From Bacteroidales bacterium (lineage in GTDB: Bacteria; Bacteroidota; Bacteroidia; Bacteroidales; F082): DNA of 49,907 nucleotides. The notes beneath the pieces are model-generated. The model saw only the letters and a list, made by a program, of their open reading frames with translations. It had not been told where the DNA came from and did no database searches. The stretch spans positions 1 through 49,907 of the forward strand of contig JAKSMU010000013.1 in NCBI GenBank assembly GCA_024400455.1, in the 5' to 3' direction. Of this stretch, positions 1 through 8,506 are shown piece by piece (the first letter of the stretch is position 1; each line of letters begins with the position of its first letter). Made by a program: the position numbers and the translations under genes.

Positions 1-254
1 TAATTGCTAATGCTTTGAATCCTGATTTTTTATACATCGTTGATAAAATTTGTTCTTTTAATAACACGTTTTGTCTGTCAATATTGTGCTCCCTGCGAAA
101 TATTTTTAGAGAGTATAAAATCGGACGCAATTTTACGACATTTTTATGAAATAGCGCACATTTTATTTGAAAAAAAACTTTTTTCTGCTAAAATCGCCAA
201 TTTACAATAAAAAGGTTGTATTTTCGTTCCGTGAAAAAATAGACATTATAAAAT
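1..254. other. AT-rich leader upstream of the first porU gene
   Basis: Noncoding stretch before the first sortase gene. An in-frame TAA lies two codons before the ATG at 255, so the gene cannot start further upstream. I found no exact TAnnTTTG box here; the closest is a variant with one extra base near 45-52. No hairpin terminator or RNA gene was recognised. The preceding gene lies outside the window. Confidence 0.5.
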
Positions 255-3200
255 ATGTGTACAAATACAAAAGGTGCTGCCTTTATCTTTTTGGCCTTGC
301 TTTCATTGTTTCCGGCTGCCATTTGGGGACAATCGAAATATGCAACGCAATCGGTGCTGTCTGCCGGCGATTGGCATAAGTTGGGTTTGAAAGAGACTGG
401 CATTTACAAGATTACTTATTCCGAACTTTCTGCTCTTGGCATTGATGTCGATGCCATTGATCCGCGCGATATCCGTATCTATCATAATGGTGGTGGTGTG
501 TTGCCTGAACTGAACAAGGATGCCCGCTATGATGATTTGAAGGAAATCCCGATTTATGTTGCAGGCGAATCGGACGGCAAATTCAATAGGGATGATTACA
601 TCTTGTTTTATGGACGCGGTCCGGTGTGCTGGCAATATAAGCAGAAACAGCAGACCTATGATTGTTACGAACATGTCCAGAATTACTACGACGATTACGC
701 CTACGCTTTCCTAACAACGGGTTTGGGCAGAGGTCGCCGCATGGCAAATGCCAATGCTCCAACGGGCGCCGCTACTGAAACCGTGGAGGAATTCCTTGAT
801 TATAAGGTGCACGAATCGGACGAATCCAACCTGAATAACATGGGCCGTAGCTATTATGGCGATTTTATGGATGGCAATATCAGCAAGGATTTTGATTTCG
901 ATTTTCCAAACATCATCACCTCGCGTCAGTGTGTGTTGCATGTGGAATTGGCGGGAAGGAATTTCAATCCGGCCAGTTTCGAGGTTTTGGTCGATGGCAA
1001 TCATCATGCCTCCTATTCCATTAGTGCCACCACCTCAACAGGGCATGCTTATGCCGTCCCTGTTAGCGGTTACATGAAGGTATATCCGGCTCAGGACAAG
1101 GTCAAGGTCACCTTGAATCATGTCAGTTCCTCGACGAACTCAACTTCGGTGGGGTATGTCGATTACATCCTTGTCAATGCATGGCGCCATCTGAAGTTTT
1201 CGGGCAAACAGATGCTTTTCCGCAACCCGGAAAAAGATAATATTAATAAGGTGTATGCCTATCGCGTGAGCAACGCTTCGCAGCAAATGCAGGTATGGAA
1301 TGTGACTGACCCTGTCGAGCCTAAAACACTTCCCGGACAACTCAATGGTTCGGTGTTCTCGTTCAATACAAATGGATCGCCCGACAATGAATTCATAGCT
1401 TTTGATGGCACGTCTTTCCTATCAACGGTTGATTTCGGCAGCGTGGCTAACCAAAATCTTCATGCCTTGCGCAATGTCGATTATCTCATCATCACGCACC
1501 CCGATTTCATGAGTCAGGCTGAGCGCGTCAAGGCCATCCACGAAGTGCAAGACCCTGAAATGGTGACTTATATCACTACGCCTCAACAGATTTACAATGA
1601 GTTTGGTTGTGGCGCCATGGATGTATCCGCCATCCGCGATTTCTGCCGCATGCTTTATTTGGATAGCGATCGCAAGCTGAAATACCTGCTGCTTTTCGGT
1701 GATGCCTCATTCGATTACAAGAACCGTGCTGGTAAGGTGTGTTTTGTGCCGTCTTTCGAATCGATGGCGTCGCTTAACATCAATACTTGTTATGTGACGG
1801 ATGATTATTTCGGTTGTTTCGACGTGACCGAAGGCGACATCAACTATTCGCTGGCCGACATTGGCATTGGCCGTATGCCGGTTTCAACCTTGGAACAAGC
1901 CGTTCAGATGGTAGATAAGATAGAAAACTACCTTGCCTTAAACGAAACCACCATGCAACCTTGGCGTAATGTGGTGGCTTTTGTCGCTGATGATGATACG
2001 CAGGAGTTTGTGGATAATCCCGAGGAATTCGAGCAACGGATAAAGACTTCGGGCGGTGCGGATTTTGTTTTCGACAAGATTTATTTGGGTGCGTACGAGC
2101 AAGTCCCGACGCCTAATGGTGTCTTGGCACCTGCCGTGAATGAAGCTATCAATAATAGGATTGAGAAGGGAGCGCTTGTGATGAATTATATTGGTCATGG
2201 TGGCGAGGTGCAGCTATCGGAAGAGCGTATTCTGCAACGCAAGGATGTCGATTCGTGGCACAACGGCCCTATGTATCCTGTGATGATTACCGGTACTTGC
2301 GAGGTGAGCCGCTATGACGACCATAACCGTACTTCAATCGGCGAATATGCTTTCTTGAACCAGTATGGCGGCATGATTGCCATGTTCACCACTTCGAGGG
2401 TTACGGGAGGCGGTGATAATGCTGCCTTTACCAAGGGCATTTATAATCATCTGTTTGAATTGACGGATGGCAAATTTGCATGCTTTGGCGATGTCTACCG
2501 TATGGCAAAATCTACTGGCAGAAAAGAAGAGAAACGCTATGTCTTGTTCGGCGACCCTGCGTTGCGCATCACCGCACCGAAATGGAAGGTGGAGACGGAA
2601 AGCATCAATGAACAGCGTCCTGAAATATGGCAGGATTCCATTCTGATTTCCGATTCGCTTTGGCAGTATTTCCCTGTTTACAGCGATACCATCAGCGCTT
2701 TGCAGCCTGTCGAAATCAAGGGTTATGTGAAGGACTATGACGGCCAGCTGGCAACGGGTTTCAATGGCAAGGTCTATGTCACGGTCTACGATAAGGAATC
2801 CGATTTGGTGGCAAAATGCGAAAACTCGTCAACCGTCGGCTTTAAGCTTCGCAACAGCATCATTTTCAAAGGTGAAACTGTGGTTGAGAATGGTCGTTTC
2901 AGCATCAGTTTCACGGTGCCGCGTGACATCGCCTATTCCTATGGAACTGGAATGGTTAGTTATTATGCCACCAATAACGAAATTGACGCTAACGGCAAAT
3001 GCGAAAGCTTTATCGTGGGCGGTTTCTTCGAAGATGCAGTCCTTGACGAAATGCCGCCAGAGATAGAATTGCATATCGATGACATTTATTTTGTCAGCGG
3101 AAGCATAGTCGGCGAAAATCCAACCTTGATTGCTTTTGTCGAGGACGAAAGCGGCATCAACACCACGGGAGCGGGCATTGGCCACGACATCATCGCCACT

Positions 3201-3707
3201 TTGACGGGCGCTGCCGACCTTTCCTATAACCTCAACGACTGCTTCGTCTCCGAAACGGGCAATTCCGGCAAGGGAACCATAACCTACAAAATGCTGAATC
3301 TTCCGGATGGAGACTATACCTTGACCTTGAAGGTCTGGGACATCTATAACAACAGCAACACCGCAAGCATCGATTTCACCGTTACGAACAGCGCGGAGAT
3401 GCTGATTGAAAATCCGTATAATGTTCCTAATCCTGTGACGGATGGAACGGGTTTTGTATTTGAACACAACCAGATTGGAAACAATATGGATGTGCAGATT
3501 TATATCTACGACATGATGGGACGGCTTGTCGACCGGATTTCCGAACAGGTCGCCGGCACTTCCACGCGTGTGGAACCCATCCGTTGGAATGCCTGCACCA
3601 GCAATGGCGCTCCTCTGGCAAACGGAATCTACATCTATCGTATTGTCGCCACCAACGACAAGGGCGAAACCCAAGCCGTGTCATCAAAACTTGTTATTAG
3701 CAAATGA
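255..3707 (+). CDS. porU: Type IX secretion sortase PorU, copy 1 (C25-family)
   Basis: Predicted T9SS sortase. PorU is a gingipain-like (C25) cysteine transpeptidase on the cell surface that removes the C-terminal sorting domain of secreted proteins and joins them to a surface glycan. The 1150-residue product matches the usual PorU length. It has a signal peptide (about residues 1-26), a PorU-type N-terminal region rich in YDDL and DDYILFYG motifs, and the C25 core with His648 in NYIGHGGE and Cys682 in TGTCEVSRYDD. The 34-residue His-Cys spacing fits the family. The last 90 or so residues form a FlgD/CTD-like beta domain ending in SSKLVISK, as in PorU itself. Its stop overlaps the next gene's start (ATGA), implying translational coupling. 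The start is fixed by an in-frame TAA just upstream. Confidence 0.9.
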   Translation: MCTNTKGAAFIFLALLSLFPAAIWGQSKYATQSVLSAGDWHKLGLKETGIYKITYSELSALGIDVDAIDPRDIRIYHNGGGVLPELNKDARYDDLKEIPIYVAGESDGKFNRDDYILFYGRGPVCWQYKQKQQTYDCYEHVQNYYDDYAYAFLTTGLGRGRRMANANAPTGAATETVEEFLDYKVHESDESNLNNMGRSYYGDFMDGNISKDFDFDFPNIITSRQCVLHVELAGRNFNPASFEVLVDGNHHASYSISATTSTGHAYAVPVSGYMKVYPAQDKVKVTLNHVSSSTNSTSVGYVDYILVNAWRHLKFSGKQMLFRNPEKDNINKVYAYRVSNASQQMQVWNVTDPVEPKTLPGQLNGSVFSFNTNGSPDNEFIAFDGTSFLSTVDFGSVANQNLHALRNVDYLIITHPDFMSQAERVKAIHEVQDPEMVTYITTPQQIYNEFGCGAMDVSAIRDFCRMLYLDSDRKLKYLLLFGDASFDYKNRAGKVCFVPSFESMASLNINTCYVTDDYFGCFDVTEGDINYSLADIGIGRMPVSTLEQAVQMVDKIENYLALNETTMQPWRNVVAFVADDDTQEFVDNPEEFEQRIKTSGGADFVFDKIYLGAYEQVPTPNGVLAPAVNEAINNRIEKGALVMNYIGHGGEVQLSEERILQRKDVDSWHNGPMYPVMITGTCEVSRYDDHNRTSIGEYAFLNQYGGMIAMFTTSRVTGGGDNAAFTKGIYNHLFELTDGKFACFGDVYRMAKSTGRKEEKRYVLFGDPALRITAPKWKVETESINEQRPEIWQDSILISDSLWQYFPVYSDTISALQPVEIKGYVKDYDGQLATGFNGKVYVTVYDKESDLVAKCENSSTVGFKLRNSIIFKGETVVENGRFSISFTVPRDIAYSYGTGMVSYYATNNEIDANGKCESFIVGGFFEDAVLDEMPPEIELHIDDIYFVSGSIVGENPTLIAFVEDESGINTTGAGIGHDIIATLTGAADLSYNLNDCFVSETGNSGKGTITYKMLNLPDGDYTLTLKVWDIYNNSNTASIDFTVTNSAEMLIENPYNVPNPVTDGTGFVFEHNQIGNNMDVQIYIYDMMGRLVDRISEQVAGTSTRVEPIRWNACTSNGAPLANGIYIYRIVATNDKGETQAVSSKLVISK

Positions 3708-6700
3708 AAATGAAATTTGATGTGAAACTATATGGTGCCTTGCGCAGACTTTGTGTTGCCGTAATCGCATCGCTCTCAATAACAGCATTTGGTCAAAACT
3801 ATGTGTCGCAGTCGGTGTTAAGCCAACATACATGGCATAAGATGGCCGTCGCTGAAGAAGGCATCTATAAACTGGATTATGCGACGCTTGAAGCCATGGG
3901 CATCGACATGGGAACACTTAATCCTAATGAAATCCGCATTTTCGGTAATGTGGCAGGTGCTTTGCCCGAGAAAAACGCCGATGAGCACTATGATGACTTG
4001 ACCGAAATGGCTGTTTACGTCAGTGGGGCAGAGGATGGCCGTTTCGATGCTGATGATTATGTGCTTTTCTATGGACAAGATCCTACTTGCTGGAAAGTGG
4101 CTGGCAGTGTCGACTTGAAATATGATAGAGTTAGGAATCCATATTCCGATTCTACCTATTATTATTTCTGTGCCGATAGTGGCGTCGAGGGGCTCCGCAT
4201 CGCATCTCAGCCATCCGTCGACATAGAAAGTGCCACAAATGTCATTTCCGAATTCCCAGATTTTGCTTATCATGAAGCCGAATTGATGTCTCCTTTTTCA
4301 TCGGGCAGGACTTGGTACGGCGAGCAATTGAATTCAACTGATACGATTTTGAATCTTCAATTCGTTTTCCCGAATCTGGTAAAAAACAAACCGGTATGTT
4401 ATAAGACTGTTCTGATGGGCCGTAGCAAAAATGGTTCGATTCATTTTGACATCTGGGCCAACGACAACCATTTGATTTCTGATGGGACGATAGGACAAGT
4501 CAGCGATAACTCGAATGCATACGGCAAAGAAAAGACACAATCCGGACAGATGCAGTGTGAGAGCGACACAATCAATTATTGTCTCATGCTACAGCCAAAA
4601 GTCATCAGCCATATGCTTTATCTCGATTATGTGGAGTTCACTTTTTGGCGTGAGTTGAAGTGTGTCGGCAACCTTTTCCCGTTCCGTTTGAGACCTGACC
4701 AATTGATCCATGACAATAGTGCCGTTTGGGTGCGTAATATGTCGCGCGAATTTCAGGTCTGGGATGTCAGCAATCCATTGCGTCCTTTTGTTCAGGAAGG
4801 CATCATGAGTTCCGACAATTTCGTGTTTGCCATTGAACGCAAAATCGAGCGCCGCTATTTTGCCTTTAACCCGTCGGCAGCATTGCCGGTGGCATCAATC
4901 ACTCCTGTGAAAAACCAGAACCTTCACGCTGTGTCGCAAACCGATATGATTATCGTGACGCCAAACGTGTTTTGGGAACAGGCGCAGGAATTGGCCGAAT
5001 ACCACGAACAGACAGATGGTTTACGTTGCGTGGTGGCCGATTTGGATCAGATCTACAACGAGTTCGGAACGGGCACGCCTGACCCTTCAGGCATCCGCAA
5101 TTTCATCCGTATGGTCTATCAGAGAAGCGAAAGCCAACTGAAATATGTCCTGCTTTTTGGCAAGGGTTCGTATGATTTCCGTAACATCAAAGGCTTTGGC
5201 AAAAATTTGGTCCCGCCCTATCAGACCGAAACTTCCATCAACCAATTGTTCAGTTTCTGCACCGACGATTTTTATGGCTTGATGGACAATAACGAAGGCG
5301 AAAACAGCGCCGGACATGTCGACTTAGGCATAGGTCGTTTCCCTGTCGCAACGGTTGAAGAAGCAAAAACGGTGCTTCAAAAGGTCTATCATTATGCCGA
5401 CATTTCCTCGACCCATGGCCCATGGCGAACCAATCATTTGTACACTGCCGATGATAATATCAATGAGTTCGTCAGTCATGCTGAGTCGTGTTGTGACATT
5501 GTGAAGGAAGAAAAACCTGAGATGAATGCGCAGAAAGTCTATTTGGATGCTTATCAGCAATACAACTCGCCGTCGGGGATTGTTGCTCCTGATGCCAATG
5601 CCGAACTGATGCGCCGTTTTGAGCAAGGCGTCTTGGTGATGCAGTATCACGGACACGGTGGTCTGAGAGGTCTGACGGACGAAAAGATGTTTACCAGTAC
5701 CGACATACCGCTCATGACGAATTATGACTGCATGCCTTTCATGCTGACGGCAACTTGCGAATTCAGTCAGTTCGACGACCCATCCATGGTCTCTTCTGGC
5801 GAATTGATGTTCACCTTGCCTACGGGTGGCTCCGTTGCCATGTTGACGACGGTACGTCCGACACAGGGGCCGAATAGCATCAATTTGGGTAAGGCGCTGA
5901 TGAGGAGGCTGTATGTGCCTGATGGTGAAAAGCCATCGCGTTTTGGCGACATCGTTAGAGACGCAAAGGCTGATGACTCCAATTTCAATTCCACTCTCAC
6001 TAGCAGAAATATCGCTTATGTGTTCTTTGGCGATCCGGCCTTGCGTTTTGCTGCTCCTGCCGAGAAGGTGGAGACGGTTAGAATGAATGGGCAGGACCTC
6101 AGTCAGGAAGTCTCGCTTCATGCCATGAGCATGGTGAGCCTTGAGGGCGAAATCAGGAAAGCCGATGGCAGCTTGGATGCTGCTTTCAACGGAGAGGTGG
6201 ATTTGCGTTTCTTTGATAAGGAATTAGTATTCAATACTTTAGGCAATGAAGATGCTGAGGTGAGAGACTTCTCCTATTTCAATGATGTGCTGTTCCAAGG
6301 CAAGGCATCGGTGAAACAAGGCAGGTTTAACATCAGTTTCCAGGTGCCTCGTGACATCAATTTGCAGGAAGGGACGCCGCGTTTCAGTTATTATGCTTAC
6401 GATTCGATCCGTCAGGTGGATGCCATAGGAGTTTTCGAAAATGTCACCTTAGGCGGTGTCGACCCGACCATGGTCAGCGATAATGAAGGCCCGAAGATTG
6501 ATTTTTACTGGAATGCACCGACTTTCCGAAATGGCGATACCGTGGCTAACCAAGGCGTGCTTTATGCCGATTTGTACGATGCGCAGGGAATCTATCATTA
6601 TGATTTCAGTCTTGGCCGTGACATTATCTTGAATGGCAATGTCGCAGGAATGCAGAATATGTGTCTCAACGAAATTTACGAACCTGTTATGGACGACTAT

Positions 6701-7138
6701 CGCCGTGGCCGTGTGGCTGTCCCAATCGCTGATCTGGAACCGGGCACATATGCTTTCACCTTGCGCGTCTGGGATACGCAGGACAATTCGACGGAGGCGG
6801 AACTTTGGTTTACCGTGACTGATGACGAAATATTCCTGGCTCAGGTACGAAATTACCCGAATCCGTTCTCCGAAGAAACTTGGATTACTTTGACGCATCA
6901 TGGCGAAGATGGGCCGTTGGATGTCGTTCTGGATGTCTTTGATGTGATGGGCCACCAAATTTCGCATAAGGAACAGACTGTCAATGTGGTTGACAATGTG
7001 GTGGAACCTATCCGCTGGAACGTTGAGGAATGTTCGTCGGCACCGCTTCGCACCGGACTGTATTTCTATCGTCTTGCCATAACGGATGCTTTAGGACGCC
7101 AACGTTCCGTAAATCAGAAAATGATGGTCGTGAGATAA
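3704..7138 (+). CDS. porU: Type IX secretion sortase PorU, copy 2 (C25-family)
   Basis: A second full-length PorU-family sortase of 1144 residues, directly downstream of the first and upstream of porV. It has an N-terminal signal sequence ending near AFGQ, the same order of domains as copy 1, and an intact putative dyad: His651 in YHGHGG and Cys685 in TATCEFSQFDD. A FlgD-like C-terminal domain starts at about residue 1050 (NYPNPFSEETW). It diverges clearly from copy 1 (for example GHGGLRG instead of GHGGEVQ), so it is an old paralog, not a recent duplication. The ATG at 3704 overlaps the previous stop by four bases; an alternative ATG lies at 3710. Adjacency to porV matches the porU-porV order known from other Bacteroidota, so this copy may be the positional ortholog. 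Confidence 0.88.
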   Translation: MKMKFDVKLYGALRRLCVAVIASLSITAFGQNYVSQSVLSQHTWHKMAVAEEGIYKLDYATLEAMGIDMGTLNPNEIRIFGNVAGALPEKNADEHYDDLTEMAVYVSGAEDGRFDADDYVLFYGQDPTCWKVAGSVDLKYDRVRNPYSDSTYYYFCADSGVEGLRIASQPSVDIESATNVISEFPDFAYHEAELMSPFSSGRTWYGEQLNSTDTILNLQFVFPNLVKNKPVCYKTVLMGRSKNGSIHFDIWANDNHLISDGTIGQVSDNSNAYGKEKTQSGQMQCESDTINYCLMLQPKVISHMLYLDYVEFTFWRELKCVGNLFPFRLRPDQLIHDNSAVWVRNMSREFQVWDVSNPLRPFVQEGIMSSDNFVFAIERKIERRYFAFNPSAALPVASITPVKNQNLHAVSQTDMIIVTPNVFWEQAQELAEYHEQTDGLRCVVADLDQIYNEFGTGTPDPSGIRNFIRMVYQRSESQLKYVLLFGKGSYDFRNIKGFGKNLVPPYQTETSINQLFSFCTDDFYGLMDNNEGENSAGHVDLGIGRFPVATVEEAKTVLQKVYHYADISSTHGPWRTNHLYTADDNINEFVSHAESCCDIVKEEKPEMNAQKVYLDAYQQYNSPSGIVAPDANAELMRRFEQGVLVMQYHGHGGLRGLTDEKMFTSTDIPLMTNYDCMPFMLTATCEFSQFDDPSMVSSGELMFTLPTGGSVAMLTTVRPTQGPNSINLGKALMRRLYVPDGEKPSRFGDIVRDAKADDSNFNSTLTSRNIAYVFFGDPALRFAAPAEKVETVRMNGQDLSQEVSLHAMSMVSLEGEIRKADGSLDAAFNGEVDLRFFDKELVFNTLGNEDAEVRDFSYFNDVLFQGKASVKQGRFNISFQVPRDINLQEGTPRFSYYAYDSIRQVDAIGVFENVTLGGVDPTMVSDNEGPKIDFYWNAPTFRNGDTVANQGVLYADLYDAQGIYHYDFSLGRDIILNGNVAGMQNMCLNEIYEPVMDDYRRGRVAVPIADLEPGTYAFTLRVWDTQDNSTEAELWFTVTDDEIFLAQVRNYPNPFSEETWITLTHHGEDGPLDVVLDVFDVMGHQISHKEQTVNVVDNVVEPIRWNVEECSSAPLRTGLYFYRLAITDALGRQRSVNQKMMVVR

Positions 7139-7177
7139 ATTTTTTAAGACGATACAATAATCAAAATGAAATATCGT

Positions 7178-7185
7178 TATTTTTG
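7178..7185 (+). promoter_or_regulatory. Promoter -7 box for porV
   Basis: TATTTTTG is an exact match to the Bacteroidota -7 consensus TAnnTTTG, placed 28 bases before the porV ATG. No clear TTTG -33 box is seen at the expected spacing. It suggests porV can be transcribed separately from the two porU genes. Confidence 0.6.
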
Positions 7186-7212
7186 CACGTTTAATTCAAA
7201 TTTTAGATTAAA

Positions 7213-8415
7213 ATGAAATTCAGAAATCTTTTCTTAGCAGCCCTGGTTTTTGCAGGAGCTAATGTTTTTGCTCAAAGCAGTGGAAATATCACTGGGCAAG
7301 ATGTCGCCAACAGCCCTAATGTCATTACGACGGCAGTGCCTTTCGTTTCCATTGCCCCTGATGCCCGTGGTGGAGCTATGGGTGATTGTGGTGTGGCTAC
7401 CGACCCTGATGTATATTCGATGCACTACAATCCTGCTAAGTATGTCTATATGCAGGAAGACTTGAGCATTGGTCTTGGTTACAGCCCTTGGTTGCAGCAC
7501 CTTGTTTCCGACATGAATTTGGCTTATCTCGCTTTCCAGAAGAAACTCACCGACCGTTCGGCTTTGGCTGCTACATTGCGTTATTTTGACTGTGGTAGCA
7601 TCAAGTTCACTAACGACCAAGGTACTGACATCGGAACATACGAACCTAACGAATGGGCCATTGATGTCAGTTATTCCCGTATGCTGGGCGATTATCTTGC
7701 CGGTGCTGTTTCTGGCCGATACATCTATTCCAACCTGACTCAAGGCCAAATTGACTACGCTCAAGTCGGTTGGTCAGTGGCTGCTGATATTGGTGTCTAT
7801 TATAAGAGACCTGTTGAATGGTTCGATGCTGTTGATGCCGATTTCGCATGGGGCGCTTCCATCACCAACATCGGTAGCAAGGTGAGTTACAATGGATCAT
7901 CTGAATTGAAGGATTTCATCCCTACCACATTGCGCGCTGGCGCTCAGTTGAAACTCGAACTCGACGAATACAACACCTTGGCTTTCACAGCCGACCTCTC
8001 TAAGCTTTTGGTTCCTACACCTCCAATTACCTATGAGGATGAGTTCTATGGTAAGGATGATAATGTTTCAGTCGTTGCTGGTATGATTCAGTCATTTTAT
8101 GATGCTCCAGGTGTGTCAGTTAACTTGGATAATGGATTGAACCATATCGGTGTCGGATATGAAGAGCTTTGTGAAATCAATGTGGGTGGTGGTATCGAAT
8201 ACTGGTACAACAATACCTTTGCTGTCCGCGGCGGTTATTTCAATGAAACGGCTTTGAAAGGCAACCGTAAATACGTTACTTTGGGCGCAGCCTTGAAGTA
8301 CAATGTGTTTAACCTTGATATTTCTTATCTTATCCCTGTCGCTCGCGCAGGCACCAGCCCGCTTGAAAACACTTTGCGTTTCAATTTGACTTACAATTTG
8401 GGCGTTAAGAAATAA
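7213..8415 (+). CDS. porV: Type IX secretion outer membrane protein PorV
   Basis: PorV (LptO) is an outer membrane beta-barrel of the T9SS. It collects cargo from the translocon and presents it to the sortase PorU, with which it forms the attachment complex. The 400-residue product has a signal peptide ending near NVFAQ. The family's N-terminal signature follows: ITTAVPFVSIAPDARGGAMG, then the conserved stretch around YSMHYNPAKY. Alternating beta-strand sequence runs to a C-terminal strand ending RFNLTYNLGVKK. The length agrees with known PorV proteins. It lies 74 bp after the second porU with its own promoter box and is followed by a hairpin terminator. Confidence 0.95.
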   Translation: MKFRNLFLAALVFAGANVFAQSSGNITGQDVANSPNVITTAVPFVSIAPDARGGAMGDCGVATDPDVYSMHYNPAKYVYMQEDLSIGLGYSPWLQHLVSDMNLAYLAFQKKLTDRSALAATLRYFDCGSIKFTNDQGTDIGTYEPNEWAIDVSYSRMLGDYLAGAVSGRYIYSNLTQGQIDYAQVGWSVAADIGVYYKRPVEWFDAVDADFAWGASITNIGSKVSYNGSSELKDFIPTTLRAGAQLKLELDEYNTLAFTADLSKLLVPTPPITYEDEFYGKDDNVSVVAGMIQSFYDAPGVSVNLDNGLNHIGVGYEELCEINVGGGIEYWYNNTFAVRGGYFNETALKGNRKYVTLGAALKYNVFNLDISYLIPVARAGTSPLENTLRFNLTYNLGVKK

Positions 8416-8438
8416 TCCGGAAAACGGTTTCACGATAT

Positions 8439-8472
8439 GAACAAAGCCTCGGCGCAAGCCGGGGCTTTGTTC
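8439..8472. terminator. Bidirectional terminator between porV and the first C25 peptidase
   Basis: Two 15-nt arms (8439-8453 and 8458-8472) pair around a GCAA tetraloop with one T/G position. The hairpin lies between the convergent porV and gingipain-like genes. There is no long T-run, so termination strength is uncertain. Confidence 0.75.
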
Positions 8473-8506
8473 GTTATAAACCATGAAATGGAAAGGATTA
8501 GTATGC

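Noticed and set aside
167..403. Two small open frames of about 70 codons, one on each strand
   Set aside because: Both overlap the signal-peptide region of the first porU gene, and neither has a promoter box or a recognisable product.
2829..3674. Open frame of 281 codons on the minus strand
   Set aside because: Antisense shadow of the first porU gene, with no signal peptide or recognisable domain.
5324..6121. Open frame of 265 codons on the minus strand
   Set aside because: Antisense shadow of the second porU gene; composition (many His, Arg, Gln) is typical of a spurious frame.
3704..7138. Second porU copy as a pseudogene
   Set aside because: The frame is uninterrupted, the signal peptide and the His/Cys pair are present, and the C-terminal domain is complete.
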